A stretch of DNA of 64,000 nucleotides. It comes from Alteribacter aurantiacus DSM 18675. GTDB taxonomy: Bacteria; Bacillota; Bacilli; Bacillales; Salisediminibacteriaceae. Position numbers and translations under genes: made by a program. Numbering within the stretch: position 1 is the first letter of the stretch; every line of letters starts with the position of its first letter. Location: assembly GCF_000429705.1 (NCBI RefSeq), contig NZ_KE386942.1, positions 1 to 64,000 on the forward strand, read 5' to 3'. Below are positions 16,994 to 24,692 of the stretch, one piece after another. The notes beneath the pieces were generated by a model. That model did no database searches. It was not told the DNA's origin and saw only the letters and a program-made list of their open reading frames with translations.

Positions 16994-17031
16994 GAAAAAG
17001 CAGTCCTCCTTTTTTCAGGAGGACTGCTTTT
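16994..17031 (-). terminator. Intrinsic terminator of ygaD
   Basis: GCAGTCCTCC (17000-17009) pairs with GGAGGACTGC (17018-17027). On the minus strand it is followed by TTTTTCTT, directly beyond the ygaD stop. Confidence 0.9.
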
Positions 17032-17035
17032 GAAT

Positions 17036-18778
17036 TTAGTCCAAGTGCTGTACTTGGAACAGCTTGTGGTAAGAGCCTTCTTTGGCCATTAGTTCGGCGT
17101 GACTTCCTTCTTCTATCAATCGACCGTTTTCAATGAGAAAAATACGGTCCGCATGGGTGATGGTGGACAGCCTGTGAGCAACGATGAAGGTCGTTCTGTT
17201 TTTCGCAAGCTCAAACAACGACTGTTGGATAAGCTGTTCACTTTCAAGGTCAAGGGCCGATGTCGCTTCGTCAAACACGAGGATCTCAGGACTCTTTAAG
17301 AACACTCTCGCGATCGCTACACGCTGCTTTTGACCTCCTGAGAGTTTCACTCCTCTTTCCCCAATGTTCGTGTCATAACCCTCGGGTAGACCTTCAATGA
17401 ATTCATGAGCATTTGCTGCTTTGGCGGCCGCGTACACTTCTTCATCTGTGGCATCCGGGCGTCCCATCAAGATATTGAATTTAACCGATTCACTAAAAAT
17501 GATGTTATCTTGCAACACCATTCCGATCCGGTCTCTGAGCGAGCGGACTTTGTAGTCTCTCACGTCTTTTCCGTCGATTAAAATGCGACCGTCCGAGACG
17601 TCATAAAACCGTGGGATCAAGCTCATGATCGTACTTTTTCCGCCACCACTCATCCCTACAATGGCTATGGTCTCTCCGCTCTTCACGTGAAAATGAAGGT
17701 CTTTCAATACAAACTCTTCGTTATCGTATCCAAAAAACACATGATCAAATGTCACATCCCCACTTGGATTTTTCATGGGAACCGCATTTTTCTTGTCTTC
17801 AATATCATACGATTCATCAGCAAGCTCAAACATCCGATCCATCGACGCAATCGATTGAGTAAGGGTTGTTGACGAATTCACAAGACGACGAAGAGGATTG
17901 TACAAACGGTCCATATAAGCCACAAATGCAACCATCGTACCGACTGTTACAGACCCTTGAATAACAAGGGTTCCCGCTGCGGCGATGACGAGGATCGGCG
18001 CTACATCCGTGAGCGTATTAATCACTGCAAACGTCTTCGCATTCCACCGTGTATGATTGAGGGCTTTTTCCAAAAAGTTCTCGTTTCTCGTATCAAACTG
18101 CTTCTCCTCATGACGCTCCAAGGCAAAGCTTCGAATCACGTTCATCCCTTGAAGACGTTCGTGCAAATGTCCTTGTACTTCCGCAAGAGCCTGTGAACGA
18201 TCCCTTGTGAGGGTTCGCAACCGGGTGTAAAAATATTTGATCGACAACCCGTAAAAAGGAAGTAAAAGTACAGCTACGAGAGTGAGTAACGGATCCATTG
18301 TAAGCATAATGATGATCGCTACAATAATCGTAAACATATCAAGCCATATGTTCATCATCCCCGTTATAATAAAATTCTTCGTTTGTTCAACGTCGTGAAT
18401 CACACGGGAAATGACTTCTCCCGATTTATTGTTTGAATAAAAACGCAGACTTAATTTTTGCAAGTGGGTAAATAGCTGATTTCGTATATCATATAGAATT
18501 CGGCTTCCTGTCCATTGAGCAAAATACTGGCGATAATATTCCACAGGGGGTCTTAGGAAAATAAAAATAAAGAGTACAATTCCCATTAGCCAATACAGTT
18601 GTGATAATTGTTCATTCATCGTAAGGTCCGTCGCCCCAACGATATCATCGATCACGATTTTCATAAGTAGCGGAATAATTAATGGAATTCCGAACTTGAG
18701 CATACCGATTAAAACGGTGATGATGATTTGTTTCCAGTACGGTTTTACAAATTGCATGTACCGTTTAATGCTATCCAA
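17036..18778 (-). CDS. ygaD: ABC multidrug exporter YgaD (fused TM and ATPase)
   Basis: A 580-residue half-transporter of the MsbA/Sav1866 type. A six-helix membrane domain occupies residues 1 to about 320. The ATPase has Walker A (VGMSGGGKSTI), signature (LSGGQKQRVAIARVFL), Walker B (EILVFDEATSALD) and H-loop (IVAHRLSTI). It should act as a homodimer exporting hydrophobic compounds. The start is TTG at 18778, preceded by GGAAGTGAG. It occupies the same place as B. subtilis ygaD, between ygaE and ygaC. Confidence 0.93.
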   Translation of the reverse strand: MDSIKRYMQFVKPYWKQIIITVLIGMLKFGIPLIIPLLMKIVIDDIVGATDLTMNEQLSQLYWLMGIVLFIFIFLRPPVEYYRQYFAQWTGSRILYDIRNQLFTHLQKLSLRFYSNNKSGEVISRVIHDVEQTKNFIITGMMNIWLDMFTIIVAIIIMLTMDPLLTLVAVLLLPFYGLSIKYFYTRLRTLTRDRSQALAEVQGHLHERLQGMNVIRSFALERHEEKQFDTRNENFLEKALNHTRWNAKTFAVINTLTDVAPILVIAAAGTLVIQGSVTVGTMVAFVAYMDRLYNPLRRLVNSSTTLTQSIASMDRMFELADESYDIEDKKNAVPMKNPSGDVTFDHVFFGYDNEEFVLKDLHFHVKSGETIAIVGMSGGGKSTIMSLIPRFYDVSDGRILIDGKDVRDYKVRSLRDRIGMVLQDNIIFSESVKFNILMGRPDATDEEVYAAAKAANAHEFIEGLPEGYDTNIGERGVKLSGGQKQRVAIARVFLKSPEILVFDEATSALDLESEQLIQQSLFELAKNRTTFIVAHRLSTITHADRIFLIENGRLIEEGSHAELMAKEGSYHKLFQVQHLD

Positions 18779-18951
18779 GATCTCTCACTTCCTGTCCGGT
18801 CTGTGGTGAGTGTTTATGTTTATTGTTTGTTTAAGTAAGGTCATTCACTCTTTGGTAAAGGACGCCATTTTTCCGTAATAAGGGGATTTTTTTCCGTGAT
18901 CGACACTCAGAAAAAATGAGTATTGCAGAAGGCTCCGCTTCACACCATCCG

Positions 18952-19091
18952 CTCCCTTTCCGCGGCGGTGCCGGCGAGCCTCCTCGGGCAAAGCCCTGAA
19001 GGCACTGAAAAAGTTCGATTTTTAACTTTTTCAATGCCTTCGAAAGCCCTTGCGGGGTCTCTCCAGGCTCCATCTGCCGCAGGAGTGTCGC
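18952..19091. repeat. Long palindromic repeat, GC-rich core (copy 2, interrupted)
   Basis: This copy reads CTTTCCGCGGCGGTGCC, GAGCCTCCTCGGGC, TGCGGGGTCTC and CTGCCGCAGGAGT, the reverse orientation of copy 1. It is interrupted by a small palindrome at 18998-19042 flanked by an 8-bp direct repeat. The rest of the gene-free gap 18779-19222 shows nothing else. Confidence 0.8.
18990..19050. mobile_element. 45-bp nested palindrome, copy A, with 8-bp direct repeat
   Basis: GAAGGCACTGAAAAAGTT (18998-19015), 8-nt loop, AACTTTTTCAATGCCTTC (19024-19041): 17 of 18 bases pair. It is bracketed by AAAGCCCT at 18990-18997 and at 19043-19050. The equivalent place in the uninterrupted repeat near 47617 has a single GCCCT. 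This is what insertion with an 8-bp target duplication would leave. Confidence 0.7.
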
Positions 19092-19222
19092 TACTAGTGT
19101 TCAGCTACGCATAACAGAATGACACAGCACTTCACAAAAATAAAATTTACTGATTATTGGTATATTCAATCAGAAAAAGAAACACCGGCTAAACATGAGC
19201 CGGCATCTTTGTTTTTATTTGG

Positions 19223-19750
19223 TTAGCGATGCTGCAGGAAACGCTCGTACCAATATTCGATAAACCCTGGCTCGAACGGTCCTTTTCGTTGGCTGATCCA
19301 TTGGACCAACTCATCCACGCTTCTGCGTAATATGGCATCTACTTCTTTTGGGTAATTCATGCGTTGGCTGTGCAACGCGTATTCATCTTCGTCCAACAGT
19401 TTGTAGGTCATATCCGGATACACTTTAATATCCAAATCGTAATCGATATACTTTAATGCTTCTTCATCATACGTAAAAGGGGTCCCTAAATTACAGTAAT
19501 AATAGATCCCGTCGTTGCGAATCATTCCTATGCAATTAAACCAATGATGTGCGGTGAAATAACATATAGCCGGTTCTCGTGTACGCCATTGACGTCCGTC
19601 CGATTCTTTTACCATAATTCGATCGTTACCGCCGATAATTTCGTGGGATGTCCCTTTTAGAACAATGGTCTCTTCCCAGATTCGATGAATATGCCCATTA
19701 TGTTTATAGCTGTGGACCTCGATGTTGCTGCCGGTCATGGGAAAACTCAA
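19223..19750 (-). CDS. ntdP: Nucleoside tri-/diphosphate phosphatase, DUF402 (YgaC)
   Basis: A 175-residue DUF402 protein closely matching B. subtilis YgaC. Conserved blocks include VHSYKHNGHIHRIWEET, WRTREPAICYF and KYIDYDLDIKVYPDMTYKLLDEDEY, which carry the acidic metal-binding residues, and then the Gly-Pro-Phe tail RKGPFEPGF. The Staphylococcus homologue hydrolyses NTPs and NDPs. The start is a TTG at 19750 with AAAGGAG six bases upstream; the upstream ATG at 19780 lacks a site. It keeps the ygaB-ygaC-ygaD neighbourhood. Confidence 0.9.
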   Translation of the reverse strand: MSFPMTGSNIEVHSYKHNGHIHRIWEETIVLKGTSHEIIGGNDRIMVKESDGRQWRTREPAICYFTAHHWFNCIGMIRNDGIYYYCNLGTPFTYDEEALKYIDYDLDIKVYPDMTYKLLDEDEYALHSQRMNYPKEVDAILRRSVDELVQWISQRKGPFEPGFIEYWYERFLQHR

Positions 19751-19825
19751 TGTTCTACTCCTTTCTTCAGTGGTGAACATTAAAACAGGACAAACTCTCT
19801 TCTCTTAATATTCAAGCACAATTCC

Positions 19826-20296
19826 TTATTTTTCGGGCGCTTTGTGAGTGACCATCCGATCTTGAGGATGTAAATAGAGCTGAAAAGGTGGCTTTTCCTT
19901 CAAGTAGTGTTGAACTTTCAAGTAGTTGACTTTTCTTGTGGAATCTCCCGGTGTGATCGGTTCTTCGTCTGTTTCCAATACGTACTGATCACATGCTAAT
20001 TGGCATCGGTCAATCCACTTCGGATAGTCAGGGTCTTCAAAAAGTTCGAAGGTTTCTTTTGACATATAAAAAGGACGATCAGGTCTACCATTTAGTTGGG
20101 ATACAAGAAGATCTGTGTCCACTTCATGGTTGTCCTTTACGAGGGTACGCAATGAAATGTCTGGATTTTCGTTTGCATATGCGTTAATGGCGCTTTGTAG
20201 TTCGTCAATGGTGATGGTGCGCACGGTCACGTTTTGCTTCTCTTTACGATTGTTGCCACCTTTTTTCCTTTTGAACCACATAAGACTCCTCCTCAC
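19826..20296 (-). CDS. DUF3939-like conserved protein
   Basis: A 156-residue soluble protein. It starts with a basic stretch (WFKRKKGGNNRKEKQ). A domain follows with TIDELQSAINAYA, RPFYMSKETFELFED and EEPITPGDSTRKVNYLKVQHYLKEKPPF. This pattern recalls the Bacillus DUF3939 family, from memory only. It occupies the position of B. subtilis ygaB (between ygaC and sspE) but does not look like a YgaB coiled-coil protein. Function unknown. The start could also be the internal Met six residues later. Confidence 0.65.
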   Translation of the reverse strand: MRRSLMWFKRKKGGNNRKEKQNVTVRTITIDELQSAINAYANENPDISLRTLVKDNHEVDTDLLVSQLNGRPDRPFYMSKETFELFEDPDYPKWIDRCQLACDQYVLETDEEPITPGDSTRKVNYLKVQHYLKEKPPFQLYLHPQDRMVTHKAPEK

Positions 20297-20470
20297 TGGG
20301 TTGGTCTCACAATTTGCCTTATCTTTCCTCTATTTTTCTTATTATACTATTCATTCAGTTAATTTAAAACAAAAGGTTTGTCGGGATGGTGTAGGAGGAT
20401 TGGAAGTGGAAGTTTTTTATTAGGGTTTTTTTCGGATATCTACAGTGAATGGAGATCATTCGATGGAGGC

Positions 20471-20555
20471 GTGGATTTTTTCTACGGAAAGGGTTATTTT
20501 TTCTCCACCTTTTGGAATTAATTCTACACAAAAAGTTATTTTTTCTACATTTCCG
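20471..20555. repeat. Tandem array of ~21-bp units (core TTATTTTTTCTACA)
   Basis: Four consecutive units start at 20471, 20493, 20514 and 20535. Units 1, 2 and 4 share (G)TTATTTTTTCT-CAC/TAC; unit 3 is diverged but in phase. It lies in the gene-free gap 20297-20752, which also holds the large hairpin and the sspE terminator. Confidence 0.6.
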
Positions 20556-20610
20556 AGAATGACACTCCTCCACCGCTCTACGGCAAGCAAGCCCCCGCTT
20601 GCGCGTAACT

Positions 20611-20672
20611 ACCAAAGCAAAGAGAACCAGCTTATGCGAGTGAACTCGCACGCTGGTTCTCTTTGCTTTGGT
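20611..20672. repeat. Perfect 21-bp inverted repeat enclosing a second hairpin
   Basis: Positions 20611-20631 (starting ACCAAAGC) are the exact reverse complement of 20652-20672. Inside the 20-nt loop GCGAGT (20636-20641) pairs with ACTCGC (20644-20649). No T tract follows on either strand, so this is not an ordinary terminator. Confidence 0.9.
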
Positions 20673-20691
20673 ACGCACCTTGGTTATTCAC

Positions 20692-20729
20692 AAAAAAACG
20701 CGCTGTTTCCTAAAAGAGGAAACAGCGCG
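20692..20729 (-). terminator. Intrinsic terminator of sspE
   Basis: A perfect 13-bp stem (20699-20711 with 20717-20729) followed by seven T on the minus strand, just beyond the sspE stop. Confidence 0.92.
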
Positions 20730-20752
20730 CCAGGATGTGTTAGCAAACAGGG

Positions 20753-20977
20753 TTACTGTTGCTGACGTCCTTGTTGCTGTTGTTGCTGTTGTTGTGCAGA
20801 TGCTTGACCTTTACGCTGAGCAGAAGCTTGGTTCTGCTGGCGTACGTGTTGAGCATCAGTTTCGCTCGCGAACTCTTGGTTGTGTTGGTTCTGAGCGTTT
20901 TGCTGTTGTACTTTTTGAGCGTTCGTTTTTGCAGCTTGCTGTTGTGCTTGCTGCTGTTGTTGGTTTTGCTTACGCAT
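20753..20977 (-). CDS. sspE: Gamma-type small acid-soluble spore protein
   Basis: A 74-residue, Gln/Ala/Asn-rich, hydrophobic-poor protein containing the gamma-SASP repeats (EFASETDAQHVRQQNQASA preceded by a similar half-repeat). Gamma-type SASPs fill the spore core and are degraded by the GPR protease during germination to supply amino acids; the EFASE motif is the expected GPR cleavage context. The ATG at 20977 was chosen for the strong GGAGGTGATACTC site. It lies between fabL and the ygaB position, as in B. subtilis. Expression is expected to need sigma G. Confidence 0.92.
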   Translation of the reverse strand: MRKQNQQQQQAQQQAAKTNAQKVQQQNAQNQHNQEFASETDAQHVRQQNQASAQRKGQASAQQQQQQQQGRQQQ

Positions 20978-21087
20978 GAGTATCACCTCCACGTACATTA
21001 TCTTGTCCCGTGGGGTTGTTTTTATCCTCAAAAAAAAAGCCCTTTTGATAAAAAATCTTTAGATGTTTTTACATGAATAAAAGCTGT

Positions 21088-21840
21088 TTATGTGAGTAAT
21101 GAAATGCCTCCGTCGACGATGATTGTTTGTCCACAAATCATTTTTGCTTGGTCACCAAGTAAAAAGACGGCAGCATCTGCGAGATCGTCCGGTTCAACAA
21201 TGCGACCGGCCGGTGTTCTGTTTTTTGCATCTTCTAAAAGCTCGTCACGATTTGGAAAGTGCGTAAGAGCATCTGTATCGACGGCTCCCCCGGACACGGC
21301 GTTCACTCGAATCCCCTTAGGAGCGAGCTCTACAGCCAAATAGCGAGTCAAAGCTTCCACGGCTGCTTTTGATACTCCGACAGTCGTATAGTTCTTCAAA
21401 TACCTTTCTGCGCCGAGAGAGCTTAAGCTCACAATTGCTCCTCCGCCTTGCTTTTCCATACGACGAGCGGCTTCTTGTGAGCAAAATAGCATTCCTTTGT
21501 TATTGATGTTCATTGTCCAGTCCCAGTGGGATTCTTCCAGTTCCATTACAGGACGCAACACGCCGGACGCTGCGTTATTGACCAATATATCCAGTCGACC
21601 AAAGTATTCATCGATCGCTTCAAACATTTCCACTACTTTATCTTGTTTAGCAATGTTTGCTCTTACTGTTAACACATCAGCGCCAAGCTCTCGGAGCTCA
21701 TCTGCCGTTTCCTCTGCTTTTTTTCGACTTCTAGCGTAATTGATTACAATGTTGTATCCCTGATTTGCTAATTTAATGGCAATGCGTTTGCCGATTCCAC
21801 GGCTACTACCGGTAATGAGGGCGACTTTTTTTTGATTCAT
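21088..21840 (-). CDS. fabL: Enoyl-ACP reductase FabL (NADPH)
   Basis: A 250-residue short-chain dehydrogenase that performs the last reduction of fatty-acid elongation. It matches B. subtilis FabL (YgaA) along its length: GSSRGIGKRIAIKLANQGYNIVINYARS, NNAASGVLRPVMELEESHWDWTMNIN, and the Tyr-(X)6-Lys catalytic pair in NYTTVGVSKAAVEALTRYL, ending in GQTIIVDGGISLL. The gene order yfhS-fabL-sspE is also that of B. subtilis. No FapR box was recognised upstream. The start has AGGAGG. Confidence 0.95.
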   Translation of the reverse strand: MNQKKVALITGSSRGIGKRIAIKLANQGYNIVINYARSRKKAEETADELRELGADVLTVRANIAKQDKVVEMFEAIDEYFGRLDILVNNAASGVLRPVMELEESHWDWTMNINNKGMLFCSQEAARRMEKQGGGAIVSLSSLGAERYLKNYTTVGVSKAAVEALTRYLAVELAPKGIRVNAVSGGAVDTDALTHFPNRDELLEDAKNRTPAGRIVEPDDLADAAVFLLGDQAKMICGQTIIVDGGISLLT

Positions 21841-21982
21841 TGATTATTTCCTCCTATTGACTTACAAAGAGCTTTTGTCCAAATTTACACTTCATTATAT
21901 CGCATATGGACGTCAGGGACTAGAAACACTAAGATATGGGGGCAAAAGCAATACAAGATTAAAATAAGGGGGCTTTTTTAGT

Positions 21983-22204
21983 ATGTATGTAGGCCGCGAT
22001 ATGACAGAGTTATCCATGATGGGAAAGACGGATTGGACAGACAAAGAATTAGCGTTTTTTCATCACAACCTTCAACAGATCGCACCTTACCTAAACGCTG
22101 AAGGGGTTACCATTCACCGTGAAATCGTTAAAGAAATCATGAGTCGTGGAGGCATGGAAAAAGAAGCCGATTGGACGAGCGGCAGCCGTGTTCATTATGA
22201 TTAA
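21983..22204 (+). CDS. yfhS: YfhS-like small protein
   Basis: A 73-residue soluble protein (WTDKELAFFHHNLQQIAPYLNAEG...EIMSRGG). Its position, divergent from fabL, is that of B. subtilis yfhS, and its size agrees. The family has no known function. The Gly-rich site AAGGGGG before the ATG is adequate. A hairpin with a T-run follows at 22271. Confidence 0.65.
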   Translation: MYVGRDMTELSMMGKTDWTDKELAFFHHNLQQIAPYLNAEGVTIHREIVKEIMSRGGMEKEADWTSGSRVHYD

Positions 22205-22270
22205 GGTCATATGTAAGACCCCCAGTTGAAGTTATTGGGTCCACATTTAAAATGGAATCTGAATACCATC

Positions 22271-22304
22271 AAACCGGGAATCGTCGTTCCCCGGTTTTTT
22301 TATA
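22271..22304 (+). terminator. Intrinsic terminator of yfhS
   Basis: AAACCGGGAA pairs with TTCCCCGGTTT (one bulge), followed by seven T. Confidence 0.85.
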
Positions 22305-22396
22305 TAAAAAAAGGGGAACCACTCACGTAGGACGTGACGATTGTACAAAGCTTAGATAAAATGAAAGTAACGTTATGTTTAAAGGAGAGTGAGAGC

Positions 22397-23362
22397 ATGA
22401 AAGCAGTCGCATATCACGAATATGGAGCACCTGATGTACTAACGGTGATCGAGATGGATCAACCGGAGATTGGGGAAAATGATGTTCTCGTAAAAGTCGG
22501 AGCTAGCGGACTCAATCCGGTCGATACATACTTTAGAAAAGGCGTCCGAGAGGTACCCGCTTTTCCCGCTGTCCCTCACTTTGATCTAGCCGGGACAATT
22601 GTTGAAGTTGGGGCAGGTGTTAATCATCTTTATCCTGGCGATCGTGTTTGGGCTACTAGTGTCATGGGAGGTACGGCGAAAGAATATGCCTCCGTTCCTG
22701 CCGATAAAGCCTTCAAACTTCCGGAGCACCTTACTGAAGCAGAAGGTGCAGCTGTAGCGATGGCGTTTATGACCGCCCACTTATCTCTTTACTACCGCGC
22801 CAATCTTCGCCCCCACGAAACGGTCCTTGTTTATGGAGGTGCAGGAGCTGTCGGTCACGCTGCCATCCAACTGGCCAAGCAAAAAGGCGCAACCGTCTAT
22901 GCTACCGCAAGCTCCAACGAAAAAGCGGACATTTGCCGTGAAGCAGGAGCGGACGATGTAATCATTTATACAGAAGAAGACATTGTTTCAAAGATTGAAG
23001 ACTTGACTGGAGACAAAGGCATTGATGTGATCTTGGATATGAGTCTCAGTGAAAACATCAAAAACGACTTAGCCATGATTAAAGTAGGAGGAAGAATCGT
23101 TACAATCGGTTCTCCTGAAAACAACACGCCTGAACTTCCATGGCGAGAGCTTAATCAAAAGCACGCATCATTAATGGGCGTTCTTCTTTTTACCGCACCG
23201 CCAATCGAGTTAATTAAAGCCGGAAGAGACATTGCTTCTTTACTTGAGAAAAAAACGGTGAAACCTCATTTGGCAAAAACGTACACATTCGATCAAGCTA
23301 AAACAGCTCACCAAGCCCTTGAAGACAGAATTCACGACGGAAATATCGTATTGGTTCCATAA
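22397..23362 (+). CDS. Zinc-independent NADPH:quinone reductase-like MDR protein
   Basis: A 321-residue medium-chain dehydrogenase of the QOR branch. An N-terminal GroES-like domain (SGLNPVDTYFRKG) is followed by a Rossmann domain with VYGGAGAVGHAAIQLAKQKGA, and the nucleotide-specificity region ATASSNEKAD. Catalytic-zinc Cys/His ligands are absent, as expected for this branch. It probably reduces quinones or enones with NADPH. The ATG at 22397 was chosen for AAAGGAGAGTGAGAGC; the longer frame has no site. A terminator follows. Confidence 0.88.
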   Translation: MKAVAYHEYGAPDVLTVIEMDQPEIGENDVLVKVGASGLNPVDTYFRKGVREVPAFPAVPHFDLAGTIVEVGAGVNHLYPGDRVWATSVMGGTAKEYASVPADKAFKLPEHLTEAEGAAVAMAFMTAHLSLYYRANLRPHETVLVYGGAGAVGHAAIQLAKQKGATVYATASSNEKADICREAGADDVIIYTEEDIVSKIEDLTGDKGIDVILDMSLSENIKNDLAMIKVGGRIVTIGSPENNTPELPWRELNQKHASLMGVLLFTAPPIELIKAGRDIASLLEKKTVKPHLAKTYTFDQAKTAHQALEDRIHDGNIVLVP

Positions 23363-23368
23363 CAAAAA

Positions 23369-23394
23369 GCGGCCTCAGCGGGCCGCCTTTTTTG
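23369..23394 (+). terminator. Intrinsic terminator
   Basis: GCGGCC pairs with GGCCGC over a 6-nt loop, followed by CTTTTTT. Confidence 0.8.
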
Positions 23395-23470
23395 TGCATC
23401 AAGAAGAGACTCTAACGATTTTGTTTTACGTAGTTACAACATCAAATTTTCTTTCGAATCCTGAAAGATC

Positions 23471-23580
23471 TACTTATTTTAGGTTTGAGGCACTTATCTT
23501 GTGTTTGCCCCACTTATTATATTTTTGAGCCACTTATTACATCTTTGAGCCACTTATCCAGGATTTGCTCCAGTTAGCAC
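23471..23580. repeat. Tandem array of 20-bp units (core CACTTATnnnnnnTTTGAG)
   Basis: Five and a half units start exactly every 20 bp at 23471, 23491, 23511, 23531, 23551 and 23571. CACTTAT at the unit start and TTTG in the second half are conserved while the bases between vary. It lies between two convergent genes. Confidence 0.85.
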
Positions 23581-23604
23581 TCCCCACCCCATTCACCCTA
23601 CTCA

Positions 23605-24138
23605 CTAAGGAGCCAAAAACACTGCTCCATAAACAAGGGAACCTAAAATCACATAGGCCGGATGAACCTTCCATTTTTCCAACAACAAAAAGCTCACTAC
23701 AATCAACAAGCCTGTCTGAACAATTCCATTATCAAAATACGATGTGGCAAAAAAGCGGTACGCCATGATCCCAAGGAGTACGGCGATGGTTGGCCTCACG
23801 ATCATTGATAGGAGCTTCACTTTCGGTGAGTCCTTAAATTTATAAAGGATACCTAAAAGGGCGATCATCAAGATCAACGACGGAGCAACAGTTGCAAACA
23901 CACCTACTGCGGCCCCAAGAATGCCCCCTTCAACAAACCCGATGTAACCGGCCATCTTTGTGGCAATGGGTCCGGGCAAAGCATTACCTAGTGCCAACAC
24001 TTCACCGAATTCTTCCACGCCCATCCAGTTATACCGATGAACGACCTCGTACTCAATCAGGGGAATCGTAGCCGGACCACCACCATAACCAACAATACCC
24101 GGAATGAAGAAAGCTAAGAAAATCTCCCAATAAATCAT
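23605..24138 (-). CDS. chrA: Chromate transporter family protein, second half (ChrA)
   Basis: A 177-residue CHR-domain membrane protein. It carries the family motifs FIPGIVGYGGGPATIPLIEYEVV and ALGNALPGPIATKMAGYIGF. It is a short-chain CHR protein; these act in pairs of opposite topology to make a functional unit that exports chromate in proton symport. It is homologous to the gene immediately upstream and overlaps it by 4 bp (ATGA), so both should be made together. The B. subtilis ywrA-ywrB pair is the likely counterpart. Confidence 0.88.
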   Translation of the reverse strand: MIYWEIFLAFFIPGIVGYGGGPATIPLIEYEVVHRYNWMGVEEFGEVLALGNALPGPIATKMAGYIGFVEGGILGAAVGVFATVAPSLILMIALLGILYKFKDSPKVKLLSMIVRPTIAVLLGIMAYRFFATSYFDNGIVQTGLLIVVSFLLLEKWKVHPAYVILGSLVYGAVFLAP

Positions 24139-24677
24139 GCTTGTTTGCCCCCTCTCTTAAGGAACACAAACAACAAAAGACCTGCAATGATAAAGGCTGG
24201 GTGAAGACCGAGCAAGCTGATCAGCAGCACACTTAACACCACTAAAGCGAGACTATACCACGTTCCAAGACCTTCTTTTGATTTCGTAAAAAACTGCCAC
24301 GTCAACACAGCTAGCATGACGCCCACAACGGGTATGACGCCATTTGTCATCCCTTGAACCCACGGATACTCCCTAAAGGAAGCCAGTGAAACCAACAAAA
24401 CGATCATCAATACGATTGTCGGTACAATTGATGCCAAGAGAGCATTCATCATCCCACCTAAACCGGCTACTCGGTATCCGATATAGCCAGCCATCTTTGT
24501 AGCAATCGGTCCCGGCAACGTGTTACCAATCGCCAGAACATCGGCAAACTCGTCACTATTCATCCATTTATACTTGTCTACCACTTCTTTATGAATGAGA
24601 GGAATGGATGCGGGGCCACCTCCGTAGCCAAGCATCCCCACTCTAAAAAAGGCTAAAAATAAATCTCGTTGCGTCAA
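24135..24677 (-). CDS. chrA: Chromate transporter family protein, first half (ChrA)
   Basis: A 180-residue CHR-domain membrane protein with FFRVGMLGYGGGPASIPLIHKEVV and AIGNTLPGPIATKMAGYIGY, plus about five helices. It pairs with the gene downstream (4-bp overlap). The actual substrate may be chromate or another oxyanion. It follows the gamma-glutamyltransferase gene closely, an arrangement resembling the B. subtilis ywrA-ywrB/ywrD neighbourhood, so the three genes may be co-regulated. Confidence 0.88.
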   Translation of the reverse strand: MTQRDLFLAFFRVGMLGYGGGPASIPLIHKEVVDKYKWMNSDEFADVLAIGNTLPGPIATKMAGYIGYRVAGLGGMMNALLASIVPTIVLMIVLLVSLASFREYPWVQGMTNGVIPVVGVMLAVLTWQFFTKSKEGLGTWYSLALVVLSVLLISLLGLHPAFIIAGLLLFVFLKRGGKQA

Positions 24678-24692
24678 CCTTGTTCCCTCACT

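Noticed and set aside
20759..21076. Leu-rich open frame opposite sspE
   Set aside because: It is the complement of Gln-rich codons of the gamma SASP, which gives Leu/Val runs by itself.
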